39,629 nucleotides of DNA, from the NCBI GenBank assembly GCA_949286165.1, contig CASDZK010000051.1, positions 1-39,629 of the forward strand, written 5' to 3'. Position numbers and translations under genes: made by a program. Shown here piece by piece: positions 1 through 8,372 of the stretch. Positions within the stretch are counted from its first letter, which is position 1. Each line of letters opens with the position of its first letter. Below the pieces are notes generated by a model. It ran no database searches. It was given only the letters and a program-made list of their open reading frames with translations, and was not told the DNA's origin. This stretch comes from an uncultured Alistipes sp. (GTDB lineage Bacteria > Bacteroidota > Bacteroidia > Bacteroidales > Rikenellaceae).

Positions 1-36
1 AAAATGACCGATATATCATCATCACTCCGGACACGA

Positions 37-77
37 ATAAAAAAGAAATCGGCTGCAACTTCAAAAATTGCAGCCGA
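37..77 (-). terminator. Intrinsic terminator, second of a tandem pair after hpf
   Basis: A perfect 10-bp stem (49-58 with 68-77) encloses a 9-base loop. Read on the minus strand it is followed by TTTCTTTTTT (48-39). It lies about 100 bases past the hpf stop and backs up the hairpin at 103-133. It could equally end a short RNA that starts between the two hairpins, but no promoter is visible there. Confidence 0.75.
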
Positions 78-92
78 ATATCATTCTGCATT

Positions 93-140
93 ATGCAAAG
101 AAGCCGACCTCAAAAATTCTCTTTTGGGTCGGCCTCTTTT
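93..140. terminator. Probable terminator, first after hpf, possibly bidirectional
   Basis: A 7-bp stem GCCGACC/GGTCGGC (103-109 with 127-133) has a 17-base loop. On the minus strand TTCTTT follows, and on the plus strand CTCTTTT follows. It sits about 40 bases downstream of the hpf stop codon. Confidence 0.6.
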
Positions 141-173
141 ACACAACGCAACCCCTGCTGCGTCATATTGTCA

Positions 174-467
174 TCATACATGCTTTTCTTTATAACGGTC
201 AAGCTGCTTCTTCAAAGCGTCGATGCAAAGATCGGTCGATTCCTCGAACGACTTGCTTTTTCGTTCGGCAACCAACGTATCGCCCGGGACATCGATCGCA
301 ATAACTGTTACTTTATTGCCTTTTTCATCGTCTTTATCCAATTTCAACGTCACTTCGCAAGACGTAATTTTATCGAAAAAACGTTCGAACTTATTTAATT
401 TGCCTTCTATAAAACCGATCAATTTTTTGTCTGCATCGAATTTTACCGATTGAATTTTCACGTTCAT
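174..467 (-). CDS. hpf: Short-form ribosome hibernation promoting factor (HPF/RaiA)
   Basis: This 97-residue protein matches the short HPF/RaiA family in length and pattern: an N-terminal MNVKIQSVKFDADKKL strand-helix, a central run of acidic and lysine residues (LKLDKDDEKGNKVTV) and a C-terminal helix ending in LKKQLDRYKEKHV. Family members bind the decoding region of the 30S subunit and inactivate ribosomes when growth slows. It has no long-HPF C-terminal dimerisation domain. It is the last gene of the rpsU-xerC-hpf operon, 11 bases after the xerC stop. The start is fixed by a strong Shine-Dalgarno site that overlaps the xerC stop codon, which is unusual for Bacteroidetes. Confidence 0.93.
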   Translation of the reverse strand: MNVKIQSVKFDADKKLIGFIEGKLNKFERFFDKITSCEVTLKLDKDDEKGNKVTVIAIDVPGDTLVAERKSKSFEESTDLCIDALKKQLDRYKEKHV

Positions 468-474
468 AACTTTT

Positions 475-481
475 CCTCCTA
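475..481 (-). promoter_or_regulatory. Strong Shine-Dalgarno site of hpf
   Basis: On the minus strand the sequence reads TAGGAGGAAAAGTTATG. AGGAGG is spaced 7 bases from the ATG and its first bases lie within the TAG stop of xerC. Most genes in this window have no recognisable Shine-Dalgarno site, so this one stands out. The overlap with the upstream stop would suit translational coupling. Confidence 0.8.
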
Positions 482-1384
482 TTCGTTATCGTTTTTATGA
501 TCTCGGGCACGCGGATGAGCCCTTTCGTAACATTTCAACAGCTCGTCGATAGACGCATGCGTATAAATTTGCGTAGTAGAGAGTCTGGAATGCCCCAACA
601 ACTCCTTCACGGTCTCTATACCGGCTCCCGCGTTCAGCAGATGCGTGGCGAAAGTGTGTCTCAACACGTGCGGACTTCGTTTGCCCTCTACTCCCATCCA
701 TGCAAGTATCCTGCCTGAAATACGGTAAACCTCGCTGCGACTGATCTTTCTAAAACTGTTTGATAAAAATAAGTAATTTTCTCGAGATCCACAAATATTC
801 CGACGTAAAAAAAGATAATGCCGTAATTTATCGAGCAAACCCGACGGCAAAGGCACGATACGTTGCTTATTGCCTTTACCGGTAACTTTTATTTCTTGCT
901 GTGCCAAAGACAAATCGGACAAACGAATATCAATCAATTCCGCCAAACGGATACCCGTCGCATACAATAACAAAAATACCGTCGACTCCTTCTCTTTTCG
1001 GTAATCCTCCGAACAAACCAGCAATTCATCGATAAACTTCGCCATCCGGCTCGACTCGACAAACGAAGGAACCCTGCGTTTTTTCTTCAATGAATGCAAT
1101 TTCGCACAAGGGTCGTTTTCAACCGCCCCCTGTTTCAACAAATACTTGTAAAACGAACGCAACGAACTGATACGCCTGTTGATGGATGCCGGCTCGGCGT
1201 CCGTTTCCGACATTTGCATAATCCAACCGCGAATATCGGTATGCTTTACCGACGACGGATCGAACGATGCTTCATCGACCCCGTAATAAAGCAAAAACTG
1301 ACGAAGATCGTCCCCATAGGCACGTCTTGTCAGTTCTGAATATTGTTTCTCGACTTCAAGATAGGTCAAAAACCTCTCTATCAT
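479..1384 (-). CDS. xerC: Tyrosine recombinase, XerC/XerD type
   Basis: A 301-residue site-specific tyrosine recombinase of the usual Xer length. The N-terminal SAM-like DNA-binding domain covers about residues 1-85. The catalytic domain shows the conserved Arg in YATGIRLAEL, Lys in VTGKGNKQR, the HxLRHTFATHLL box, the second His in LLGHSRLSTTQ and the nucleophilic Tyr in IYTH. Xer recombinases resolve chromosome dimers at dif; no dif-like site was recognised here. Its place between rpsU and hpf is a conserved Bacteroidales order and argues for the housekeeping enzyme rather than a mobile-element integrase. XerC versus XerD cannot be settled by eye. Confidence 0.92.
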   Translation of the reverse strand: MIERFLTYLEVEKQYSELTRRAYGDDLRQFLLYYGVDEASFDPSSVKHTDIRGWIMQMSETDAEPASINRRISSLRSFYKYLLKQGAVENDPCAKLHSLKKKRRVPSFVESSRMAKFIDELLVCSEDYRKEKESTVFLLLYATGIRLAELIDIRLSDLSLAQQEIKVTGKGNKQRIVPLPSGLLDKLRHYLFLRRNICGSRENYLFLSNSFRKISRSEVYRISGRILAWMGVEGKRSPHVLRHTFATHLLNAGAGIETVKELLGHSRLSTTQIYTHASIDELLKCYERAHPRARDHKNDNE

Positions 1385-1399
1385 CCCGAAATCGTTTTA

Positions 1400-1594
1400 C
1401 TATTGTTCTTCTTCGCGTTGCAGTTGCTTCACATAAATGGCACGCAGCTTCTGTTGACGACCGACAATCGACGGTTTGATAAACTGCTGACGATTACGGA
1501 GTTCTTTCAACACTCCGGTTTTTTCAAATTTTCTTTTAAATTTTTTAAGAGCTTTTTCTATATTTTCGCCCTCTTTAATCGGCATAATGATCAT
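1400..1594 (-). CDS. rpsU: 30S ribosomal protein bS21
   Basis: A 64-residue basic protein starting MIIMPIKEGENIEKALKKFK, with the bS21 signature KRKFEKTGVLKELRNRQQF and a C-terminal helix with the YVKQL pattern seen in Bacteroidetes bS21. It is the first gene of the rpsU-xerC-hpf operon, with 15 bases to xerC. The first ATG (1594) is chosen because Bacteroidetes orthologues begin MII. In this phylum bS21, bS18 and bS6 help to bury the anti-Shine-Dalgarno end of 16S rRNA. No Shine-Dalgarno site precedes this rpsU; the bases just upstream are A/T rich. Confidence 0.95.
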   Translation of the reverse strand: MIIMPIKEGENIEKALKKFKRKFEKTGVLKELRNRQQFIKPSIVGRQQKLRAIYVKQLQREEEQ

Positions 1595-1924
1595 AATACA
1601 ATACTATTTTTATAAATATAAAACAAAAAATCCCGGATTTCCCGGCACTGCAAATCCTCTTCAAAAACCGTTTTCACGATTTTATTTTTTTTATAGTAAC
1701 ACGCTAACTACAAACAGATAAACTACCGTCCTCCTCTCGTTTTTTGTTTTATAAAGCTGGTTTTTCAATTTGCAAATATAGTGCATATTTCTTGTTTCAC
1801 AAAATTTTACCCTTTTTTCAGTCATATGAAAAAAATTATCGGACTGTATATTCTTTATTCAGACACAAACCGTGAAAATATTCTTAACTTTACAACAATT
1901 ACCATATCATACAATATACGCATC
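1595..1924. other. Divergent intergenic region between rpsU and the phosphodiesterase
   Basis: About 330 A/T-rich bases without a credible gene. It holds the rpsU promoter and leader on the minus strand. On the plus strand there is a possible weak -7 element TAACTTTA (1885-1892) about 33 bases before the phosphodiesterase ATG. An in-frame upstream start at 1781 is rejected because the signal peptide begins at 1925. Confidence 0.55.
1773..1803 (-). promoter_or_regulatory. Bacteroidetes-type promoter of rpsU-xerC-hpf
   Basis: On the minus strand TTTG (1803-1800) lies 19 bases before TATATTTG (1780-1773), a full match to the -33/-7 consensus. It would give a 5' leader of about 170 bases before rpsU. 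That leader holds a weak CCGG-GAAAT-CCGG hairpin followed by GATTTTTTG (1645-1624), which might attenuate transcription but is too short to be called a terminator. Confidence 0.7.
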
Positions 1925-2890
1925 ATGAAAATATCGAGAAAAAACTTTCTGAAAACGACCGCAACCGGAACTCTGCTTTTAGGCACCACAGCTCTTCCCC
2001 AATCCTTGACGGCTTTTGCCGATCCCCTTTTGCCTAAAAAGCGGAAAATTTCTCCGACCAGACGTGTTGTTTTAATCGGGCTGGACGGTATTTGCGTAGC
2101 CGGCTTTCAAGAGGCCCGGACTCCTCATCTGGACGCGTGGTTGTCAGAAGGCGTCCTATCGTTGCAAACCCGCGTGGTAATGCCGTCAGTTACCTTGCCC
2201 AACTGGACCAGTCATTTGACCGGCAGCGGACCGGAACAGCACGGGGTAACGGACAACAACTGGACCCTTGCCAAGTGGAAACTGCCGGCAATCGATACGG
2301 ATGACGAAGGCTATTACCCCTCGATATTTTCAATATTGAAAAAAAACGTTCCGGAAATAAAAACCGCTTTCTACTATAACTGGCTCAATCTGATCTATCC
2401 GTATAACCAAAAATATCTGGACGAAATCGGCTTTCTCGAAAACGACGCTTATATTCCTAACTTTGAAAAGGCTTTCGAATTCATCTCGAAAAACCGCAAA
2501 AACCCGACTCTGACTTTTCTCTATTCCGTACATACCGACCATGCCGGACACAAACACCAATGGATGTCTCCGGAATACATCCGTTCCATCGAAGAAGCCG
2601 ACGAAGAAATCGGAAAATTTATCGATCGGATGAAACAAGAAGATTTATACGACGACACCCATTTTCTGTTTCTGACCGATCACGGAGGCATCGGATACGG
2701 ACACGGCGGCGTTACTCCGGACGAAATGATTGTCCCCTGGGGCATTACAGGACCCGGAATAGCCCGCGGATTGAAGATGACCGAAGCGAACAACACGGTA
2801 AACACGGCCGCCGTGGTTCTGCAACTGTTTCAGGTGGCCCCTCCTTCCGCCTGGACCGGAACAGTTCCGGAAACCCTGTTCGCCCGATAA
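1925..2890 (+). CDS. Secreted type I phosphodiesterase / nucleotide pyrophosphatase family protein
   Basis: The 321-residue product belongs to the alkaline phosphatase superfamily, NPP-like branch. Residues 1-30 are an export signal with a Tat-like SRKNFLK motif followed by a hydrophobic stretch; only one Arg plus Lys is present, so Tat or Sec export is open. VVLIGLDG supplies the first metal-binding Asp. SVTLPNWTSHLTG contains the expected nucleophilic Thr. HTDHAGH and FLTDHGG supply further metal ligands, and GYGHGG the last His. The substrate (nucleotide, phosphodiester lipid or other) cannot be read from sequence. The gene converges on the thrA operon; the two stops are 13 bases apart without a clear terminator. 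Confidence 0.85.
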   Translation: MKISRKNFLKTTATGTLLLGTTALPQSLTAFADPLLPKKRKISPTRRVVLIGLDGICVAGFQEARTPHLDAWLSEGVLSLQTRVVMPSVTLPNWTSHLTGSGPEQHGVTDNNWTLAKWKLPAIDTDDEGYYPSIFSILKKNVPEIKTAFYYNWLNLIYPYNQKYLDEIGFLENDAYIPNFEKAFEFISKNRKNPTLTFLYSVHTDHAGHKHQWMSPEYIRSIEEADEEIGKFIDRMKQEDLYDDTHFLFLTDHGGIGYGHGGVTPDEMIVPWGITGPGIARGLKMTEANNTVNTAAVVLQLFQVAPPSAWTGTVPETLFAR

Positions 2891-2903
2891 ACCCGAGATC
2901 CGT

Positions 2904-3209
2904 TTATTTTCGTTCCCGCATCGGCGCCATTCGCTTGTCGGGAAAAGACGAAAAGTCCGCTGAGTCGGCCGGAAATATCTGGTCCCGCAACGGAGTAAGC
3001 CGGTCCTGTCGTCCGTCCTGTACGGACGGCACGGTACAAATTTCGACTTTTCCCCGAGGTTCCGCATTGTGCCCCCCAGCCAAGCGCCCGTAACGAAACA
3101 GACCGGTTCCTGCAAGCAATGCCATACAAACCGCAAGCACGACATACGTTTCCTGCCGCGAGCAACGCAAAGCTTCCGCTATTTCTTCCAACCGGGATTT
3201 CCGCATCAT
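2904..3209 (-). CDS. Small single-pass membrane protein, function unknown
   Basis: A 101-residue protein not recognised as any family. It has a basic cytoplasmic start (MMRKSRLEEIAEALRCS), one membrane segment at about residues 21-40 (TYVVLAVCMALLAGTGLF) and a polar, Arg/Asp-rich tail of about 60 residues that should lie outside the membrane. Its ATG overlaps the TGA of the UbiD gene (ATGA at 3209-3206), so it is likely translated by coupling as the last gene of the thrA run. The overlap and the well-formed membrane segment support a real gene; its length and lack of known relatives keep confidence moderate. Confidence 0.6.
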   Translation of the reverse strand: MMRKSRLEEIAEALRCSRQETYVVLAVCMALLAGTGLFRYGRLAGGHNAEPRGKVEICTVPSVQDGRQDRLTPLRDQIFPADSADFSSFPDKRMAPMRERK

Positions 3210-5074
3210 TTTTCGACTGCAGCCTTATCCCCCCGTAACAACGGACGGTATTTTAACGAAGGAGAAGGAATAAAGGTGCCCAAACCGTAACTCGACCAAC
3301 GGGCATCGACCCGTTCTGCCGTACGGGCATCCATAACCACCGGATTCGGCCAACGCCGGGAAAAATCGCCGCCAGACTTGGACCGGGCGTCCACCACCCA
3401 TATCCGCCGGTCGTAAATATAAGTATCCCTGACAGGATCCGTATGATTGCCTGCCAGCCAAATCAACATTCCCGCATCTTCCAAATCGACGGTAGCATCG
3501 AAAACTGCGATACATTTTACCGGCAAGGCATCATTGGCCCGTAAAAAACGGTCCGCCAACGTTCGCAACGCTTCCCGCGAAGAGGTCCGCAAGACCAGAA
3601 CGGGCCATCCTTCTTTCATCCATCGCTCGCCCGCCCCCTCTATGCCGTCCGTTACCACTATTCCCGAGGGATCGAAAGCTCCGGAATAAACGTGGCCGGC
3701 CGGTTCGCCGCCACACCGTTCGGTCAAATCGATCGCCACCTTTCCTCCCAGGCCCGCCTGCGGAGCCGCATGGTCCAACACGTCCAGCGGTCCTTTCGAG
3801 AAAAGCAATCCATCGGCCACGGACAACCGATTCAACGTTTTTTTCAACATCTCGGCATCGGACAACCGAACGCCCAGTCCCGAGGTAACGAGCAGGCATT
3901 TATTGAACATCATCTGCCCGGCTCCCCACATCGAAGCCGCTACCTTAAAAGCCTGGCCCGCATACTGTTTCCGAATATCGACCAATGCCAGATTATGGGC
4001 CACCCCCGCTTCGGGCAAATAGATGTTTTCGACTTCCGGTTGCACCACCGCTCGAATCGGAGCCAGAAAGATGCGTTCCGTAGCCTTGGCGATATAAGCG
4101 TCCTCCTGCGGAGGAATCCCCACGACCGTAGCCGGATAGACCGCCCCTTTCCGATGGGTAATGCAAGTCGCATGAAATACGGGATAAAGGTCTTCCAGCG
4201 AATAAAAGCCGGTATGGTCGCCGAAAGGCCCTTCCACGACCCGGTCTTCGGACGTATCCACATACCCTTCTATGACGAAATCGCAGTCCGACGGGACATA
4301 CAGGTCGTTCGTCAGGCACTTGACCAACGTAACGGGCTTGCGACGGATAAAACCGGCCAGCAGATACTCGTCGACGTTATCGGGCAGCGGAGCCGTAGCC
4401 GCATAGGTATAGGCCGGATCGCCGCCCAACGTTACCGCGACGGGCATCCGCTTTCCCTTCTTCCGGTACGCCTCGTAATGACGCGCCCCCGTTTTATGGC
4501 AATGCCAGTGCATGCCGGCGGTCGTATCGGAAAAAACCTGCATGCGGTACATGCCGGCGTTCCGCATTCCCGTATCGGGATCGACCGTATTGACCACGGG
4601 CAGGGTAAAAAAACGCCCGCCGTCCTGCGGAGCGCATTTCAATACGGGGAGCTTGCCGAACAACCCGTCGGCCGGATCGAGAACGACCGCCTGGCACGCT
4701 CCCCTTTTCCGGGAAATCCGGGGCAGCCAGCCCGCTGCGGAAGACAATACGGGCAACATCTTCAGCTTGTCGTACAGCGAATGTTTCGGAACCGTCAATT
4801 CGGCGAACAAACTTTCGAGACGACGGGTCAAATCCTCGAGACGACCCGTTCCCAACGCCAAAGCGATCCGCCGGTCCGATCCCATCATATTGGTCAATAC
4901 AGGAAACTCGAACCCGCAGTTTTCGAACAGCAGGGCTTTCCCCCCGTCCGGCCGCTTGCACTGGCGGTCGGTCAGTTCGGCGATCTCCAGCTCCGTATCT
5001 ACCGGCACGGTAATCCGCACGAGTTCTCCGGCCCGTTCCAACGTTTCGATATAATGCGACAAACTTCTGTACAT
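3206..5074 (-). CDS. ubiD: UbiD-family prenylated-FMN decarboxylase, probably for menaquinone synthesis
   Basis: The product of about 622 residues starts MYRSLSHYIETLERAGELVRI, typical of UbiD proteins; ATG also occurs two codons upstream and an in-frame GTG at 5098. The UbiD core is visible: NAGMYRMQ and HWHCHKTGARH in the cofactor/metal region, FVIEGYV, and EGPFGDHTGFYS carrying the conserved acid. UbiD enzymes use prenylated FMN (made by UbiX) for reversible decarboxylation of aromatic or alpha,beta-unsaturated acids, and menaquinone biosynthesis is the usual assignment in this phylum. It lies 30 bases after the propeller/FGE-like gene and overlaps the next gene by 4 bases. The substrate is inferred; no ubiX or men genes are nearby. 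Confidence 0.87.
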   Translation of the reverse strand: MYRSLSHYIETLERAGELVRITVPVDTELEIAELTDRQCKRPDGGKALLFENCGFEFPVLTNMMGSDRRIALALGTGRLEDLTRRLESLFAELTVPKHSLYDKLKMLPVLSSAAGWLPRISRKRGACQAVVLDPADGLFGKLPVLKCAPQDGGRFFTLPVVNTVDPDTGMRNAGMYRMQVFSDTTAGMHWHCHKTGARHYEAYRKKGKRMPVAVTLGGDPAYTYAATAPLPDNVDEYLLAGFIRRKPVTLVKCLTNDLYVPSDCDFVIEGYVDTSEDRVVEGPFGDHTGFYSLEDLYPVFHATCITHRKGAVYPATVVGIPPQEDAYIAKATERIFLAPIRAVVQPEVENIYLPEAGVAHNLALVDIRKQYAGQAFKVAASMWGAGQMMFNKCLLVTSGLGVRLSDAEMLKKTLNRLSVADGLLFSKGPLDVLDHAAPQAGLGGKVAIDLTERCGGEPAGHVYSGAFDPSGIVVTDGIEGAGERWMKEGWPVLVLRTSSREALRTLADRFLRANDALPVKCIAVFDATVDLEDAGMLIWLAGNHTDPVRDTYIYDRRIWVVDARSKSGGDFSRRWPNPVVMDARTAERVDARWSSYGLGTFIPSPSLKYRPLLRGDKAAVEK

Positions 5075-5104
5075 ACACATATATTTTATATCCGGCACGG
5101 CGAC

Positions 5105-8100
5105 CTATTCGACCACGATGCGGAATCCCACATTGAACGGAGCCTGCCACGGCCGGTAATATTTCCGGTAAGAGGCCGTAGAAGTACGGGCACGGTCGCG
5201 CCACGAGCCTCCCCGCACGATTTTCTCCCCGGTATTTCCCGGCCGGTCGGAAGAGGTCCACTCGGCCACGTTGCCGTGCATGTCGTACAACCCCCATGGA
5301 TTGCAGCGGTATTGTCCCCCCGCCACCGACAACAGATTTTTATCGTCGGCCAACGTATCGCGCGGCACGAAATCCCAGAACTTCCGCAAAGGATAATTCG
5401 CCGGCATGGGCCGGGGATCCACCCCCATCACGGCCAAATCGCGAATCTGCCGATCGGCCATATTCTCATACTCGGAATAATCGGCGGCGACGTCCCCGTA
5501 CCACATATCTTCCCCGCTGCCGGCCCTGCAAGCCCATTCCCACTGTTCTTCGGTAGGCAGGGAAACGGCAAGTCCCGTCCGTTCGCCCAATGCCCGGCAA
5601 AACTCCATCGCCTCTTCCCAAGAGACCCGAACGACAGGTTGCAGAGGTTGATTGGCCGGATAACCGGGGGAAGTATGGTCCTTCCACTGTTGCCCGATGT
5701 ACCGGCTGTCATGCTCCGGAAACAAAGCGCGGAACTGCTCGTTGGTAACCTCCGTTTCCCCCATCCAGAACCCTTTTTTCACATTCGTTTTCCGGAAAGC
5801 ACGCAACGGATAAGCGCCTTCGTCTTCTCCCATCCGGAACTTGCCGGCCGGAACCCAGACCAGACGCATGGAAACGCCCGGAGCCACCTCCACGATCCGG
5901 ACCGTCTCTCCCGCCGCCGCCTGCATGTTACGCGCCGTTTCCGCATCGAAACACCATTTCCGCACCTTCGCGGAATCGGGCATTTTCACGGTTTGCCGTT
6001 CCGGAAGCACGGAAACCGGCGTTCCTTTCGCCTTCAACGTCGCCGCATAGTTTTCCAGTTCCTGCCGCCAATCCACGTCAATATGGGCGTATTTTCGCAT
6101 CAGCTCGCGACGGCGGTCATATTGGTCCACCCCGTCGCGATTCCATATTTCGAACGACCCGGAATAAGGGGCATTGAAATCGATCCATTTACACAGGGTT
6201 TGCCTTTCCGCGTCGGTCAATGCAACGCCGTGATGCCCCTTGTCGAGCATTCGGATCAGCTCGCTGTTGGACGCATGGTATTCATAAGGGCGCAACACGT
6301 AAATATCCGCTTCGGGTCCCTGGCGGTACACGTAAGGATGCAGATTCAGGTAACTCTTACTGTATTCGCGTACAATCTTGGTAACGACGCCGCGTCGATA
6401 AGTCTCGGACTCATCCCCTTTCAGCGTCATCAAGCCGTTTTTCCCGTCATGGCACGCGATGCACGCCCGGTCCAGAATAGGCTGAATATCCATAGGAAAA
6501 TTGAACGGATGAATGCCTTCGGCCGGCGGCGTCAAAACCCGGGGGCTCTCTTCGGAAGCCAAAACCCGTTTGGGCACGGGCAACATGTTCTGGTCTTCGT
6601 GACAGCCGACGCAGGAGACGATTTCTCCCGGCATGGGAGTAAACCAGCTGCGCATCCACTGAATCGCACACCCTTGCTCATCCAACGGCTGAAGGGAAAC
6701 GGGGGTATTGGCCGGCACTTTGAAAATGGCGGAACCGTCTTTTTCGACCTCCACCGTTCCCAGCTCCCGTTTAATGTCCCAACCGCTTTGGATTCCCTGC
6801 GCGTCGAAGTCGGACGGCGAATTCAGATAAGCGTATTCGTACGTGAAAACCCGCAATTTTTTCACGACGCCCCGGGGAACTCCGCGCAATCCCTCGCCCT
6901 CATAAATATCCTGAATAAAGACCGTAGCTTCCTTGTCGTCAAGATCGACCCGATCGGGAATGACCGGCGGAACCGGACGTTTGACCAGCGGGATGGGGGT
7001 AATATAACCGTCCCCTTCGCTTTCGGCGATCAACGTCAGGTTATTGAATACATCGACCAGATAAACGCCCCACAGCGACTCTTTCGACAATTTGGCCGTA
7101 ACCAAGAAATAGTTGTCATTCAGCGGGAAAGGCCGACAAAATTGCGGCCATACGCCGTCCACCAAATAATCCTTGATTTCGGGAACGACCGGACGTCCCC
7201 GGTACGGCAACTCCTGCACCACCCCTTTTTCCTCTTTCCGGGATTTGGCCGGATCGAAAATCATCAGGCGTCCCGAACGGGCCACGCCGTGATGTCCCGA
7301 AACGACACCGATAAAACGGCTGCTGCCCGAAGGCAACTGCTTCATATCGAAAATACTGTTGGGCCAGAACGAACCGCTGCCGTACAAAGCCTTGGTCTCC
7401 GTTCCGTCCGGATTGGCATGCATCACGATCCGGGAAAAATAGTGCGTCAGGTCGGTATATTCCCATCGAGTGTACATGATCCGGCCGTTATTCAGCACCG
7501 TCGGACACCAGTTGCCGTCCTGATCGAACGATATTTTCCGCAGTCTGTCCGTAGCGGGATCGTAAACGGCCATGTTGTGGATGGCCCGCGTACCGTTCTC
7601 GCAGGGAATGCCGTTGTACCCGATATTGGTAGTCAGCCAAATCCGCCCGTCGGGCAGATAACAGGGATCGGCGAATTCCAGTTCCGGTTCGGGAACGCGG
7701 GTAATCCGTTTCAGGCCGCCGCCGTCGGTTCCCACTTCGAAAATCTGCCATTTGTAAGACGTATCGGAAGAAGCGAAAATCAGACGGTCCGCATTCCAGT
7801 GCAACTGCACATCGGCGATCCCGGCATCCAGTTCCGGTTTATAAATGGTCCGTTTCCGGATATCTCCGCGCAAATTCGACAATTCGCAGATTTCCGCCCG
7901 GTAACCCACCCGCGGAATATCCATCAGACCGGCGTAATTGGCCAGCGGCGTACACATGGCCGGCGCCATCGCCTTACGGGCTTTTTTCCCCAGCTCGAAA
8001 CGGGTCACGACAATCTTGTCCATATCCAACAGCGGATTGGCCAAAACGATGGCCCGCTGGCGAGCGAGCAACTCCTCCGCCGCTTCCAGCGCCGCAATGC

Positions 8101-8347
8101 TGTCGGGACCGTCGATCCGGCCCCTGACATCGTCCAGATTCCGCGAAATGCAGTTCCAATGCTCCAGTGCCTGCTCATAATCGAAGCCCGGCAAACGCCG
8201 CATATCTTCCATGGCTTCCCGCAACGCTTCGGGATCGACCCATTTCAACCGTTCCCGAATATCTTTCGACACGACCTCCCCGCCCCTGACGGACGGCAAA
8301 AGACCGACCCAACATGCGGCCAAAACAATCCACGCGCCTTTTTTCAT
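5105..8347 (-). CDS. Secreted beta-propeller / two-heme-motif / FGE-like fusion protein
   Basis: A 1080-residue exported protein. Residues 1-22 are a signal sequence; LAAC at 9-12 could be a lipobox but lies unusually early. Residues about 170-480 show TolB/hydrazine-synthase-alpha-like propeller repeats such as IADVQLHWNADRLIFAS and FADPCYLPDGRIW. Two CxxCH heme-c motifs follow, C579-VGC-H583 and C629-IAC-H633. Residues about 820-1080 form a formylglycine-generating-enzyme (FGE/SUMF1) fold with VWVPAGKFRMG, GETEVTNEQF, LPTEEQWEWACRAG, GLYDMHGNVAEWTS and VRGGSWRDRAR. The two catalytic cysteines of true FGE are missing, so it should not make formylglycine. It starts 25 bases after the thrA stop and ends 30 bases before ubiD. 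Similar multidomain proteins exist in Bacteroidetes and Planctomycetes; their role is unclear to me. Confidence 0.8.
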   Translation of the reverse strand: MKKGAWIVLAACWVGLLPSVRGGEVVSKDIRERLKWVDPEALREAMEDMRRLPGFDYEQALEHWNCISRNLDDVRGRIDGPDSIAALEAAEELLARQRAIVLANPLLDMDKIVVTRFELGKKARKAMAPAMCTPLANYAGLMDIPRVGYRAEICELSNLRGDIRKRTIYKPELDAGIADVQLHWNADRLIFASSDTSYKWQIFEVGTDGGGLKRITRVPEPELEFADPCYLPDGRIWLTTNIGYNGIPCENGTRAIHNMAVYDPATDRLRKISFDQDGNWCPTVLNNGRIMYTRWEYTDLTHYFSRIVMHANPDGTETKALYGSGSFWPNSIFDMKQLPSGSSRFIGVVSGHHGVARSGRLMIFDPAKSRKEEKGVVQELPYRGRPVVPEIKDYLVDGVWPQFCRPFPLNDNYFLVTAKLSKESLWGVYLVDVFNNLTLIAESEGDGYITPIPLVKRPVPPVIPDRVDLDDKEATVFIQDIYEGEGLRGVPRGVVKKLRVFTYEYAYLNSPSDFDAQGIQSGWDIKRELGTVEVEKDGSAIFKVPANTPVSLQPLDEQGCAIQWMRSWFTPMPGEIVSCVGCHEDQNMLPVPKRVLASEESPRVLTPPAEGIHPFNFPMDIQPILDRACIACHDGKNGLMTLKGDESETYRRGVVTKIVREYSKSYLNLHPYVYRQGPEADIYVLRPYEYHASNSELIRMLDKGHHGVALTDAERQTLCKWIDFNAPYSGSFEIWNRDGVDQYDRRRELMRKYAHIDVDWRQELENYAATLKAKGTPVSVLPERQTVKMPDSAKVRKWCFDAETARNMQAAAGETVRIVEVAPGVSMRLVWVPAGKFRMGEDEGAYPLRAFRKTNVKKGFWMGETEVTNEQFRALFPEHDSRYIGQQWKDHTSPGYPANQPLQPVVRVSWEEAMEFCRALGERTGLAVSLPTEEQWEWACRAGSGEDMWYGDVAADYSEYENMADRQIRDLAVMGVDPRPMPANYPLRKFWDFVPRDTLADDKNLLSVAGGQYRCNPWGLYDMHGNVAEWTSSDRPGNTGEKIVRGGSWRDRARTSTASYRKYYRPWQAPFNVGFRIVVE

Positions 8348-8372
8348 ATATCTGCTCTATTTCCTCCGATCC

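Noticed and set aside
5105..5890. FGE-like domain as the maturase of the sulfatase at 18926
   Set aside because: The two catalytic cysteines are missing, and the sulfatase is of the Ser type, which needs a radical-SAM maturase.
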